Source of the DNA: Gordonia terrae
GTDB lineage: Bacteria > Actinomycetota > Actinomycetes > Mycobacteriales > Mycobacteriaceae
Length of the DNA: 64,000 nucleotides
Reading direction: 5' to 3'
NCBI RefSeq assembly: GCF_001698225.1
Contig: NZ_CP016594.1
Span: 248,001 to 312,000 of the forward strand
The notes under the pieces: generated by a model
Told to the model about the DNA's origin: nothing
What the model saw: only the letters and a program-made list of their open reading frames with translations
Database searches by the model: none
Program-made: the position numbers and the translations under genes
In this document: piece by piece, positions 16,955 to 25,423 of the stretch
How the letters are laid out: the number at the start of each line of letters is the position of its first letter
Numbering within the stretch: position 1 is the stretch's first letter

Positions 16955-19099
16955 GTGAAGAACTCGCCCCCGCTGCGACCCATGGAGTTCGCGTCCGTCG
17001 CGATCTTCGGCGGACTGACCGTCGCGGCGGTGGTCATCGCGTCGGTCATCCCGCTGGCCCAGGCGGCCGGACTGCTCGCCCCGGTGCCGCTCGCCCTCAT
17101 CGCGGCGCGCACCAGGCCGCGGGCCCTGCTCACCGCCACGGTGGCCACCACCGCCGTGGCGTTCGCGATGGCGGGGACCGGCGCGATGGCAACCGTCCTG
17201 GGTTCCGCGTTGGTCGGTGGGCTCGTCGGTGACATCAAGCGTCGTGGCCGGGGGATCGGCGTGCTCGGGGCGGCCACCCTGGTGGCGTCGCCGCTGCTGG
17301 GCGGGATCTCCGTGCTGATCCTCCTCGTGCTGGTGCCCCTTCGTGAACTGACGATCGAGGCGATGACCAACTCCATCCACGGTGTCGCGAAATGGTTGCA
17401 CGGATGGGGCCCGACCGGGGGCGTCGCCGACGGGCTCGACGCCATGAGCCGGAGCATCGCCGACCACTGGTGGGCGTGGGTCTGGGTGTCCGGGACCGTC
17501 GGCACCGCGATCTCGCTTCTCGTCGCGTGGTGGATTCTCGGTTCCGTCATCAGCCGGTTGCGTGATGTGCCGAGCGAGGACACGCTCGACGCCGCCACGT
17601 CGGGATTCGCGGCGGCCACTGCTGCCGGCGTACCCCGTGATGCGGGCATCGCGCCACTTCCCGTGGTCTTCGAACGTGTCGGATTCGCTTACGCGCCCGA
17701 GGCCCGCCCGGTACTCCACGAGATCGACCTGCGGATCGACCCGGGTGAATTCGTCGCGGTCGTCGGCGCCAACGGCTCGGGGAAGTCGACGCTGGCGAAG
17801 ATCCTGGCCGGTCGCCACCCGTCGACGGGCACGGTCCGTCGGCCGGGTCTGCCGGGGCTGGGCGCGCGCGGGGGGACCGCTCTCGTCCTGCAGCGGCCGG
17901 AGATCCAGATGTTGGGCTCGCGTGTCGCCGACGACGTCGTGTGGGGTCTGCCGCCCGGTGTCGACGTGGACGTCGAGGCGCTGCTCGCCGAGGTCGGACT
18001 CGACGGCCTCGGCGACCGGGAGACCACGGACCTGTCGGGCGGTCAGCAGCAACGGCTGGCGATCGCCGGGGCGCTCGCCCGTGACCCGCAACTCCTGATC
18101 GCCGACGAGGTGACCTCGATGGTCGACCCGGAGGGTCGGGGACAACTGCTGGCCCTGCTCGCGGCTCTACCGGCGCGCCGGGGAATCGCCGTCGTGCTGG
18201 TCACCCACCGCGGCAGTGAGGCGGCCGCGGCCGATCGGGTGATCCACCTGGCCGCGGGTCGACTGGTGCCGCACGCGCCGGACTGGATGCCGAGTCCCGA
18301 CGCCGACCTGGCGGCGCCGGCGCAGACACGTCCCTCGACGCCTTCGGCGCCGACCTCGCGGATCGGCGGGCCGCTTCTCGTTCTCGACCAGGTGGGCTAC
18401 GCCCACCTCCCCGGTTCCCCGTGGGAGGTCGTCGCGCTGCATGACATCTCGCTGACGGTCTACCGCGGCGAGGGGCTCCTCATCGTCGGCGGCAACGGAT
18501 CGGGCAAGACCACTCTCGCGTGGATCATGGCGGGGTTGCTCACGCCCGGGACCGGAACGTGCCGTCTGCTGGAGATCCACGAGAAGATCAACCCCGGAGC
18601 CGGTTTCGACGCCGGCACACCGATGACCGACCGTGTCGGTGCGGTGGGGCTGGGATTCCAGCATGCGCGCCTGCAATTGCAGAAGGTCACCGTCGCCGAC
18701 GAGATCATGGCCGCGGGTGGCGAAAAGGTGGGCACCGCGGAGGTCGCGCGCGTCCTCGAACTCGTGGGGCTGCCCCGCCAGATGGCGGCGACCAAGGTCG
18801 ATGCGCTGTCGGGTGGGCAGATGCGCCGCGTCGTGCTGGCCGGTCTCATCGCGCGCCGCCCCGACCTGCTCGTCCTCGACGAACCGCTGGCCGGTCTCGA
18901 TCCACCCGCTCGCGAGGAGATCGTCGCGCTTCTCGCCCGACTGCGCGCCGACGGGATGACCATCGTGATCATCTCCCACGACTTCGAATCGCTCGACTCG
19001 GTGTGTACGCGCCGGGTCCGACTGGTGGACGGCCGTCTGCTGCCCGATTCGCACCTCATGATCGACCAGGCTCCCGGCTGGGATGGAGAAACCCGATGA
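16955..19099 (+). CDS. ECF-type transporter: membrane domain fused to two ABC ATPases
   Basis: A 714-residue fusion. Residues 1-205 form a membrane domain of about six helices, likely the substrate-binding or DUF2232-like part. The first ATPase spans about 238-440: Walker A GANGSGKST at 271-279, signature LSGGQ at 360-364, Walker B LLIADE at 380-385. The second spans about 475-705: Walker A GGNGSGKTT at 512-520, a LSGGQ signature and a LLVLDE Walker B. Together with EcfT, encoded next, this gives a vitamin or metal importer of the energy-coupling-factor type. The usual EcfA1/EcfA2 subunits are separate proteins; here they are one chain with a membrane domain. The GTG at 16955 follows CACACT by 6 nt. 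The substrate is unknown. Confidence 0.85.
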   Translation: MKNSPPLRPMEFASVAIFGGLTVAAVVIASVIPLAQAAGLLAPVPLALIAARTRPRALLTATVATTAVAFAMAGTGAMATVLGSALVGGLVGDIKRRGRGIGVLGAATLVASPLLGGISVLILLVLVPLRELTIEAMTNSIHGVAKWLHGWGPTGGVADGLDAMSRSIADHWWAWVWVSGTVGTAISLLVAWWILGSVISRLRDVPSEDTLDAATSGFAAATAAGVPRDAGIAPLPVVFERVGFAYAPEARPVLHEIDLRIDPGEFVAVVGANGSGKSTLAKILAGRHPSTGTVRRPGLPGLGARGGTALVLQRPEIQMLGSRVADDVVWGLPPGVDVDVEALLAEVGLDGLGDRETTDLSGGQQQRLAIAGALARDPQLLIADEVTSMVDPEGRGQLLALLAALPARRGIAVVLVTHRGSEAAAADRVIHLAAGRLVPHAPDWMPSPDADLAAPAQTRPSTPSAPTSRIGGPLLVLDQVGYAHLPGSPWEVVALHDISLTVYRGEGLLIVGGNGSGKTTLAWIMAGLLTPGTGTCRLLEIHEKINPGAGFDAGTPMTDRVGAVGLGFQHARLQLQKVTVADEIMAAGGEKVGTAEVARVLELVGLPRQMAATKVDALSGGQMRRVVLAGLIARRPDLLVLDEPLAGLDPPAREEIVALLARLRADGMTIVIISHDFESLDSVCTRRVRLVDGRLLPDSHLMIDQAPGWDGETR

Positions 19100-19848
19100 C
19101 GATGCGTACCGTCCCGCTGCGGCAGGTGCCGGGCGACTCGTTCGTGCACCGCCTGTGGGCGGGTACCAAGCTCGTGATCGTCCTCATCCTCGGGATCATG
19201 ACCTGGGTGCTGCCGTCGTGGCCCGCGCTCGGGATGGTCGCCGCGGTGGTCGTGATCACCGCGCTCGTCGCGGGAATCCCGTTGGGCGCCATACCTCGTC
19301 CGCCGTGGTGGTTCTGGGGACTGATCGGCATCGGTGTCGCGTTCAACGTGTCGTTCGCCGGAATTCCCGGTGCCCTGGTGTTCCTGCGCGCGATCACTCT
19401 CGCACTCGTCCTCGTCGCGAGTTCGATCCTCGTCATCTGGACCACGCCCATGGCGGATGTGGCGCCCGCGCTGGCGCGGCTGATGCGCCCACTGCGGTGG
19501 TTCCGGCTGCCCGTCGACGAGTGGGCGGTCGCGATCGCGTTGTGCCTCAGGGGTCTTCCGCTGCTGATCGAAGAGTTGCGCATGCTGCGGGCGGCACATC
19601 GACTGCGTCCGACGGCCAAGGGACGTAGCGACCACCCGTCGGCGGAGATGGGGATCATGGATCTGATCACCGCGGCGATGTCGTCGGCGCTCCGACGCAG
19701 CGCCGAGATGTCCGAGGCGATCACCGCCCGCGGCGGTACCGGCCGCCTCACCGCCCATCAGGCCGGCCCGGGTCGCGCAGATGTGGTGGCGCTCATCGTC
19801 ATCGGCTTGGCCTGCGCGGTCGCCATCACGGTCACGCTCGTACTGTGA
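19096..19848 (+). CDS. ecfT: Energy-coupling factor transmembrane protein EcfT
   Basis: A 250-residue membrane subunit of the ECF transporter. Five or so helices at about 20-125 and 225-250 flank a cytoplasmic region. Coupling helices with the EcfT-type Ala-Arg-Gly pattern appear as LCLRGLPLLIEELRMLRAAHRLR (start near 152) and ITARGGTGRL (start near 212). They would contact the two ATPase domains. The ATG overlaps the stop of the preceding ATPase gene (ATGA), so the two are translationally coupled. The gene ends at a hairpin facing the convergent sodA. Confidence 0.85.
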   Translation: MTMRTVPLRQVPGDSFVHRLWAGTKLVIVLILGIMTWVLPSWPALGMVAAVVVITALVAGIPLGAIPRPPWWFWGLIGIGVAFNVSFAGIPGALVFLRAITLALVLVASSILVIWTTPMADVAPALARLMRPLRWFRLPVDEWAVAIALCLRGLPLLIEELRMLRAAHRLRPTAKGRSDHPSAEMGIMDLITAAMSSALRRSAEMSEAITARGGTGRLTAHQAGPGRADVVALIVIGLACAVAITVTLVL

Positions 19849-19862
19849 GGGCGGGGACACAC

Positions 19863-19896
19863 ACGGCGCCAGCCACCCGAAGGTGACCGGCGCCGT
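19863..19896. terminator. Hairpin between convergent ecfT and sodA
   Basis: Arms ACGGCGCC (19863-19870) and GGCGCCGT (19889-19896) pair perfectly, with further inner CACC/GGTG pairing. There is no clear T run, as is usual in high-GC actinomycetes. It could end transcription from both sides. Confidence 0.55.
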
Positions 19897-19917
19897 TGAT
19901 GTTTCGGCGAACCGGGG

Positions 19918-20547
19918 TCAGGCCGGGACGACCAGTCCGCTGCCCTGGCTCTTCGCGCGGGCGAGACGCTCGTTGGCGTCGGCCCAGTTCACGACGTTCC
20001 ACCACGCCTTGACGTAGTCCGGCTTGACGTTCTGGTAGTCCAGGTAGAAGGCGTGCTCCCACATGTCCAGCATGACGACCGGGATGATGGCGGCGGGGAT
20101 GTTGCCGCTCTGGTCGGTCAGCTGCAGGATGACGAGCTTGCCGCCGATGGTGTCGTAACCCAGGATCGCCCAGCCCGACCCCTGGAGGGTGGTGGCTGCG
20201 GCGGTGAAGTGGGCCTTGAACTTGTCGAAGCCACCGAACTGCTCGGTGAGGGCGGCCGCGAGGTCGCCGTCGGGCTCGCCACCGCCGTTGGGCGACAGGT
20301 TCTTCCAGAAGATGGAGTGGTTGGTGTGACCGCCCAGGTGGAACGACAACGTGGCGGAGAGTCCGTAGACCTTGCCGGCGATGCTGTCGTCGTCGCGGGC
20401 CGCGGCCAGCTTCTCCAGGGTGTCGTTGGCGCCCTTGACGTAGGTGGCGTGGTGCTTGCTGTGATGGAGCTCCATGATCCTGCCGGAGATGTGCGGTTCC
20501 AGTGCCGCGTAGTCGTAATCGAGATCCGGCAAGGTGTATTCAGCCAC
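19918..20547 (-). CDS. sodA: Superoxide dismutase, Fe/Mn family
   Basis: A 209-residue Fe/Mn superoxide dismutase, converting superoxide to oxygen and hydrogen peroxide. The expected metal ligands are H28, H77, D161 and H165 (contexts [23 protein letters not shown]). At the position where the M. tuberculosis iron enzyme has His145 this protein has Gln146 (LTDQSGN), as in mycobacterial manganese enzymes, so manganese use is likely. There is no signal peptide. The start is GTG 20547, with GAGAGG upstream. It is convergent with ecfT, and a small membrane protein lies upstream on the same strand. Confidence 0.95.
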   Translation of the reverse strand: MAEYTLPDLDYDYAALEPHISGRIMELHHSKHHATYVKGANDTLEKLAAARDDDSIAGKVYGLSATLSFHLGGHTNHSIFWKNLSPNGGGEPDGDLAAALTEQFGGFDKFKAHFTAAATTLQGSGWAILGYDTIGGKLVILQLTDQSGNIPAAIIPVVMLDMWEHAFYLDYQNVKPDYVKAWWNVVNWADANERLARAKSQGSGLVVPA

Positions 20548-20766
20548 GATGTTCCTCTCTGAGGTGCTACTCGTTTTCCCTGTCCACGCGTGGCGCCGAC
20601 CACTCGGTCGGGAGCCACACGAACGCTTCCAGCCTTCCCCAGTGCACTAGTGATTGCAACAATCCCGCGCAAGAAACATCAAGCGCGGTTGAGCTTTCAA
20701 CGACGCCGGACCTCTGCGTCGGGCGGTGGGAACAGCGGCGTCAGCGCTGCGTCGAGTGTGTGGTGC

Positions 20767-20919
20767 TCAGATCACGATGAGCAGAACGAACACGATGACG
20801 AGAGCGAGGATGGTGAGGGCGCTTGTGCGGCAACTCCTCGCCACGTCGTAGGTGGCCCGCGGGGCGGTTCGGCCGACCCCGGGGGCGCGTCGGAGATCTC
20901 CGCTCGCGTGCGTCGCCAT
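20767..20919 (-). CDS. Small membrane protein, 50 residues
   Basis: A 50-residue protein with a basic N-terminal half (several Arg) and a C-terminal hydrophobic helix (ALTILALVIVFVLLIVI) that runs to the last residue. No family was recognised. It is supported by a GAAGGG ribosome-binding site 6-7 nt before the ATG at 20919 and by a clear single-helix pattern. A longer frame upstream has no coding character. An inverted repeat GTGAT-CGGT-ATCAC (20984-20997) lies in its upstream region and could be an operator. Confidence 0.55.
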   Translation of the reverse strand: MATHASGDLRRAPGVGRTAPRATYDVARSCRTSALTILALVIVFVLLIVI

Positions 20920-20983
20920 CGTCGCCCTTCGTCGGTGGACCGGCTGCACATCCCCTCGTCGAACAGACCGAGATGACATCGAA

Positions 20984-20997
20984 GTGATCGGTATCAC
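20984..20997. promoter_or_regulatory. Inverted repeat GTGAT-CGGT-ATCAC
   Basis: A perfect 5-bp inverted repeat lies in the divergent region between the small membrane protein gene and msrA, in a locally AT-rich stretch. It may be an operator for either gene. Confidence 0.35.
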
Positions 20998-21082
20998 ACT
21001 GCGGTGGATGTGACCGCCATCATAAACAGACTCGAGCGATGACCTCAACTCGTCGTCTCCGGGGTCCGGCGTCTGCCGCGCG

Positions 21083-21088
21083 TAGACT
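21083..21088 (+). promoter_or_regulatory. -10 element of msrA (leaderless)
   Basis: TAGACT ends 6 nt before the ATG at 21095, with no Shine-Dalgarno sequence. Confidence 0.6.
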
Positions 21089-21094
21089 TGGTCC

Positions 21095-21805
21095 ATGTCT
21101 TGGCTCGACCAGCTCTTCGCCGCCGGATCACGCAAGCAGGACCTCGTCGCCGCCGACGCCGCCCTGCCCGGCCGCACGTCCGAGATCACGGTCCCGGGCG
21201 ACCACCTGATCCTCGGAACGCCGATGCGCGGCCGGCCCGAATCGGACGGGACATACGAGCACGGGATCGGCGGGTTCGACGACGGTCTCGCCTCGATCGT
21301 GCTGGCCGGTGGCTGTTTCTGGGGAATCGAGGAGATCTTCTGGCAGGTTCCCGGCGTGTACACCACGGCCGTCGGTTTTGCGGGCGGGTACACGCCGAAC
21401 CCGACCTATGAGGAGACGTGCACCGCGCGCACCGGGCACACCGAGGCGACGCTGGTGGTCTTCGATCCGGCCGTGATCGATCTCGAGGGCCTGCTGAAGA
21501 TCTTCTGGGAGTCGCACGACCCGACCCAGGAGATGCGCCAGGGCAACGACATCGGAACCCAGTACCGGTCTGCGGTGTACGCCCTGACCGATGCGGATCT
21601 GGCCACCGTCCAGGCCACCGCCGCGACCTTCCAGACCGCGCTCGACGCCGCCGGTGAGGGTGCGATCGCCACCGAGATCAAGCCGCTCGCCGAAGCGGGC
21701 GACGGACGGTTCTACTACGCCGAGGATCACCACCAGCAGTACCTCGCGAAGAATCCGCACGGGTATCGCTGCCACGCCGCGACCGGCGTCGTCTACCCGG
21801 GCTGA
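21095..21805 (+). CDS. msrA: Peptide-methionine (S)-S-oxide reductase MsrA
   Basis: A 236-residue methionine sulfoxide reductase A, which repairs oxidised methionine in proteins. The catalytic motif G-C-F-W-G places the nucleophile at Cys74, and a further Cys lies in HGYRCHAATG near the C terminus. It is longer than the M. tuberculosis enzyme (about 182 residues) because of an N-terminal extension of about 60 residues, a form seen in several actinobacteria. The ATG at 21095 is set by a -10 element 6 nt upstream. Its neighbour sodA also serves oxidative defence, but the two are transcribed apart. Confidence 0.93.
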   Translation: MSWLDQLFAAGSRKQDLVAADAALPGRTSEITVPGDHLILGTPMRGRPESDGTYEHGIGGFDDGLASIVLAGGCFWGIEEIFWQVPGVYTTAVGFAGGYTPNPTYEETCTARTGHTEATLVVFDPAVIDLEGLLKIFWESHDPTQEMRQGNDIGTQYRSAVYALTDADLATVQATAATFQTALDAAGEGAIATEIKPLAEAGDGRFYYAEDHHQQYLAKNPHGYRCHAATGVVYPG

Positions 21806-21856
21806 CGCCGCGGTGCCGGGCCGAGACGACCGCCCTTCATCTCGACGAGACCTGCG

Positions 21857-22930
21857 GTGACCGAACGGATCTCGCTGCGGCAATGGAACCGCACCCTCTT
21901 GCAGCGCCAGCACCTGCTCACTCGTGTGGCCGAGGATGCGATCGAGGTACTCGACCGCTGCGTCGGGCTGCAGTCCCAGGACCCGCGTGCCGCTTTCTTC
22001 GGACTGTGGTCGCGCATCGAGGATTTCGACCCGCTCGAGCTGGAAGATCTGCTCACCGACCGCGAGGTCGTGCGGATGGCGTTGCTGCGGTCGACGATCT
22101 TCCTGATCGACGCCGAGGACGCACGCTGGATTCGTCCGCTCGCCGATCCGACGCTGCACCGCGAGCTGACCGACATCCACGCGCGGAAACTGGCCGGGGC
22201 CGATCCGGCGCAGGTTCTGGCGTCGGCCGCGGAGATCCTCGCGGGCCGCGAACTCGCCGGCGCCGAACTCGGGAGAGAACTGGCCGCCCGCCACCCCGCC
22301 GAGAACCCGTCGACACTCACCACGATCGCCCGGTGCGGTCTGCCGCTGGTCCAGGTTCCGCCGCGCGGCCTGTGGCGGGGCCGGGGCGGGCCCACCTACC
22401 GCCTGTTCGACGAGTGGGTGGGTCCCGGCGAACCGGCCGTCGTGGACGACGACGCCCGCGCCGACCTGATCAGGCTGTATCTACGCGGGTTCGGTCCGGC
22501 GACCGTCAAGGCCATTCAGACCTGGTCCGGGCTCACCAGGTTGCGCCCCATCGTCGAGAAGCTCGAAGCCGATTGGGAGCTCGTCCGACTCGCCGGACCG
22601 AACGGCGAGGTGCTCTACGACCTCGACGGCCTCGCGCTCGCCGACGCGGATGCGCCGGCACCGGTCCGGCTGATCGCCCCGTTCGATCATGTGATCGGCG
22701 CGCAGGCCGACCGGATTCGGATCGCCGAGCCGGAGATGTTCCGCCGCACGGTGACCGCCAACGGCCGGTCGCCCGGATTCGTGCTCATCGACGGATTTTT
22801 GGCCGGCACATGGTCTCTCGACGCCGAGGAGCTCCCGGTGGTGGACTTCCTGCGCCCGGTGTCCGCCGCCGAACGACGCGACGTCGACGCCGAGGTCGAC
22901 CGGCTCCGCGAGTTCACGACCGGCACCTGA
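21857..22930 (+). CDS. Winged-helix protein of the AlkX/AlkZ (HTH_42) family
   Basis: A 357-residue protein of the PF06224 winged-helix family. Members AlkZ and YcaQ/AlkX are DNA glycosylases that open interstrand crosslinks or remove bulky alkyl adducts, using a Q-x-Q motif. Here the motif is Q39-S-Q41 in GLQSQDPR. Other family features are LRSTIFL near residue 77, LPLVQVPPRGLW near 165 and LIAPFDHVIGAQADR near 270. Activity as a glycosylase is inferred. The GTG at 21857 has only a weak ribosome-binding site. It follows msrA by 51 bp and is convergent with the glyoxalase-like gene. Confidence 0.8.
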   Translation: MTERISLRQWNRTLLQRQHLLTRVAEDAIEVLDRCVGLQSQDPRAAFFGLWSRIEDFDPLELEDLLTDREVVRMALLRSTIFLIDAEDARWIRPLADPTLHRELTDIHARKLAGADPAQVLASAAEILAGRELAGAELGRELAARHPAENPSTLTTIARCGLPLVQVPPRGLWRGRGGPTYRLFDEWVGPGEPAVVDDDARADLIRLYLRGFGPATVKAIQTWSGLTRLRPIVEKLEADWELVRLAGPNGEVLYDLDGLALADADAPAPVRLIAPFDHVIGAQADRIRIAEPEMFRRTVTANGRSPGFVLIDGFLAGTWSLDAEELPVVDFLRPVSAAERRDVDAEVDRLREFTTGT

Positions 22931-22968
22931 GGGTCAAGCGGTGCGCGCCGGCAGTTCCGGTTCGCGAC

Positions 22969-23718
22969 TCAATCTCCGGTGCGGGGGTTCCGCGAGGTGA
23001 TGCAGTAGGTGCGGCCGACCGGATCCGCCATCGTCGTCCACTGCGGATACTTCTCGATCGCGCGGGCGCCCCAGTCCTCGTGCCGAGCCACCTCGTCGGC
23101 GACCGAGTTGGTGGCGATGTCGAGATGGGCGGTCGCCGGTCCGCTGTCCGACGACCCTTCTTGCTTGCGTTGCAACAGGATTCCGAGGGTCACCGCCGGG
23201 TCGCGATGCAGCGCGATCAGCTCGGGCCGGCTCCGCGGTGTGGTGGCCCAGCCGGTGAGCCGTGTCCAGAACCCGACCTCGGCGTCGAAGGCGTCGGCGG
23301 GGATGTCGATGCACAGCTGGTCGATGATGCTGATCGCGTCACCGGGCCACCGAATGGGGCGCGATCGTTTCGACTCGCCCTCCCAGGGCACGAGGCAGAA
23401 CACGAACCCGGCCGGCGATCGGAGCGTGAGGTGGGTGCCGGCGTCGCGGACGAGGGTGGCCCCTAGCGCGAGTGCCTCCGCGGTGGCGGTGTGCGGGTCG
23501 TCGGTGTGGATGTCGAGGTGGACTCCGCCCGGACCGTCATCGATGCGCTGGACCCGTAGGTGCGGGTCGCCGTAGAACGGTTCCAGCGACGCGAACTCAC
23601 GATGCTCGCCCCGTGGCGGGGAGACAGTACTGCCCGAGATCGCGCGCCAGAAGGTCACCTCACTGCCGAACACGTCGGCGGGGAAATCGAGGAATGCGCT
23701 GAGCCACCGCACCTGCAC
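22969..23718 (-). CDS. VOC-family protein with two glyoxalase-like domains
   Basis: A 249-residue protein made of two vicinal-oxygen-chelate modules. The first (about 1-120) starts FLDFPADVFGSEVTFWRA and includes VHLDIHTDD; the second (about 130-249) starts CIDIPADAFDAEVGFWTRLTG and includes AHLDIATNS and a GRTYCI ending. The internal duplication is plain. The metal-site and substrate cannot be read; such proteins include antibiotic-resistance and ring-cleavage enzymes as well as binding proteins. The chosen GTG 23718 lies 7 nt after a TAGAAT -10 element on the minus strand. A long antisense frame upstream belongs to the S49 peptidase gene. Confidence 0.8.
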   Translation of the reverse strand: MQVRWLSAFLDFPADVFGSEVTFWRAISGSTVSPPRGEHREFASLEPFYGDPHLRVQRIDDGPGGVHLDIHTDDPHTATAEALALGATLVRDAGTHLTLRSPAGFVFCLVPWEGESKRSRPIRWPGDAISIIDQLCIDIPADAFDAEVGFWTRLTGWATTPRSRPELIALHRDPAVTLGILLQRKQEGSSDSGPATAHLDIATNSVADEVARHEDWGARAIEKYPQWTTMADPVGRTYCITSRNPRTGD

Positions 23719-23725
23719 CCGGCAG

Positions 23726-23731
23726 ATTCTA
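23726..23731 (-). promoter_or_regulatory. -10 element of the VOC gene (leaderless)
   Basis: TAGAAT on the minus strand ends 7 nt before the GTG at 23718. Confidence 0.55.
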
Positions 23732-23801
23732 CGGTGCGTCCGACGGCGCCGGGTGCCCCGGCGCATGCGAACGGGAGACGGACGCTGTCCGTACACGTCG
23801 C

Positions 23802-23807
23802 TACACT
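23802..23807 (+). promoter_or_regulatory. -10 element of the S49 peptidase gene (leaderless)
   Basis: TACACT ends 7 nt before the ATG at 23815. It is divergent from the VOC promoter about 70 bp away. Confidence 0.6.
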
Positions 23808-23814
23808 CGGGCAG

Positions 23815-24678
23815 ATGACTGTCGGACCGCTGGGGGCGGTGGGGAAGAAGTTCTCGAAGGCGCGGACCGAGCAGGTCGCTGTGGTTCGTCTCGACGGCCC
23901 GATCGGCATCACCGGGATGGGCAAGCACGGCGTCAACACCGAGTCCGTCGAACCGGTCCTCAAGAAGGCCTTCGCCACGGAGCGTCTGCGGGCCGTCGTG
24001 GTGGTCGTCAATTCGCCCGGCGGTTCGCCGGCACAGTCGGAGTACATCGCCGAACGCATCCGCCAGCTCTCCGCGGAGAAGGGGGTGCCGGTCCTCGCGT
24101 TCTGTGAGGACGTCGCGGCCTCCGGCGGCTACTGGATCGCGTGCGCGGCCGACGAGATCTTCGCCGCCCACACCTCCATCGTGGGCTCGATCGGCGTCGT
24201 GTCGTCGGGGTTCGGTTTCTCGGCCGTGCTCGACCGGTTCGGGGTCCAACGCCGGCTCTACACGACGGGTGAGAACAAGGCGCGGCTCGACACGTTCTCT
24301 CCCGAGCAGGCCGAGGACGTCGAATGGCTCAAGGGTCTGCAGGGGCAGTTGCACGAGGCGTTCATCGCGTGGGTCCGTCAGCGGCGCGGCAAGAAGCTGA
24401 CGGCGTCCGACGACGAACTGTTCAACGGTGACGTCTGGATCGGGAGCCGGGCCGCGGAGCTCGGTGTCGTGGACGGTATCGGCGTGATGCGGTCGGTTGT
24501 GGCCGAGCGATATCCGGATGCCGAGATCACCGTCGTCGAGACACCGAAGCCGCTGTTGATGCGACTGGTCGGGAGTCAGACCTCGGTCGCCGGGTTTGCG
24601 GAGAGTGTGACGACCGGAGTCCTGGCGGCATTCGATCGTGCTCCGTCGTTGCGGACGTCGCTCATGCACCGGGACTGA
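23815..24678 (+). CDS. S49 family peptidase (SppA/SohB-like)
   Basis: A 287-residue serine protease of the signal-peptide-peptidase A family. Ser103 (VAASGGYWIA) and Lys155 (GENKARLD) are 52 residues apart, the spacing of the Ser/Lys dyad in Bacillus SppA. NSPGGSP at 66-72 and SIGVVS near 125-130 are further signatures. It has no N-terminal membrane helix or signal peptide, unlike typical SppA, so it may be cytoplasmic or peripheral. The start at 23815 is supported by the -10 element; longer frames reach into the divergent gene. Confidence 0.88.
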   Translation: MTVGPLGAVGKKFSKARTEQVAVVRLDGPIGITGMGKHGVNTESVEPVLKKAFATERLRAVVVVVNSPGGSPAQSEYIAERIRQLSAEKGVPVLAFCEDVAASGGYWIACAADEIFAAHTSIVGSIGVVSSGFGFSAVLDRFGVQRRLYTTGENKARLDTFSPEQAEDVEWLKGLQGQLHEAFIAWVRQRRGKKLTASDDELFNGDVWIGSRAAELGVVDGIGVMRSVVAERYPDAEITVVETPKPLLMRLVGSQTSVAGFAESVTTGVLAAFDRAPSLRTSLMHRD

Positions 24679-25072
24679 AACCCGTCGGCGGGGGCCATCG
24701 CACTGTTCTTCTTGTGCATTGTCCCCAAGTTATCCACAGGTGTTGTTCACTGAAGTGGAATTTCAGGTCGCCTCGGGCCATTCACTGACGTGAATTTCCT
24801 ACGCGCACATTCGATCAATCAAGTGACCGCTGTCACAAGTAGATCCGCTGTGGCCTGCGTTTTTCCACAATTCCACAGTCTCATCCCCAACTAGACGGTC
24901 AGTCTGTGAGCGGGGGACAAACGTCCAGAACACGCATGTGGATAGAATTATGCAGGTCGACATAACGGCAGTTCGACGCGTGCCGGAGGCTGACGGAGGC
25001 GCCGCGCAGGCCTCGTCGTGGACAGGTGACGTCGCGCCCGGCCGTCTCTGTGCCACCATGGAAAACGTGACC
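24679..25072. other. AT-rich non-coding region with DnaA-box-like sequences
   Basis: About 390 bp without a convincing gene and with low GC. It contains TTATCCACA (24730-24738, a perfect bacterial DnaA box), TTTTCCACA (24861-24869), AATTCCACA (24869-24877) and CTATCCACA on the minus strand (24937-24945). Two related words, TTCACTGAAGTGGAA (from about 24747) and the inverted repeat TTCAC-TGAC-GTGAA (from about 24781), suggest a further protein-binding site. Confidence 0.45.
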
Positions 25073-25423
25073 ATGGGCGACATCACTCAGGTGCCGGTGA
25101 CCGAACTTCCGGACGACTTCACCGGGCGGGCCGACGCGGTCATGCTCGATGTCCGTGAGGACGACGAATGGGCCTCCGGCCACATCCGAGGAGCTGTGCA
25201 CATCCCGCTGGCCGAGGTCCCGGGCCGACTCGACGAACTCGACCCCGATCACGATCTGTACGTGGTCTGCCATTCCAGCGGCCGGTCCATGCGTGTCCTG
25301 CAGTATCTCGCCCAGGTCGGCTACGACGGAATCTGCGTCCGCGGCGGCATGCTCGCCTGGCAAGAACACGGCAAGCCCGTGGAGATCGGCGACCCGCGAC
25401 CCGAGGGCGACGCCGGCCGATGA
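25073..25423 (+). CDS. Rhodanese-like domain protein
   Basis: A 116-residue single rhodanese domain, the fold that moves sulphane sulphur. The active-site loop C66-H-S-S-G-R follows a VVC strand; LDVREDDEWASGHIRGAVHIP at 25-45 holds the typical D-V-R and GHI-x-GA motifs. Start choice is open: ATG 25073 (GGAAAACG upstream) or ATG 25058, five codons earlier; the open frame also continues to 24938 in non-coding-like sequence. Its stop overlaps the start of the DUF4328 gene (ATGA), so it opens a tightly coupled three-gene operon ending with glpQ. Confidence 0.85.
   Translation: MGDITQVPVTELPDDFTGRADAVMLDVREDDEWASGHIRGAVHIPLAEVPGRLDELDPDHDLYVVCHSSGRSMRVLQYLAQVGYDGICVRGGMLAWQEHGKPVEIGDPRPEGDAGR

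Noticed and set aside
22969..24669. 566-codon extension of the VOC gene
   Set aside because: The upstream part is antisense to the S49 peptidase; the VOC domain starts at 23718 next to a -10 element.
24730..24945. Chromosomal origin of replication
   Set aside because: DnaA-box-like words are present, but dnaA, dnaN and the usual origin gene order are absent.
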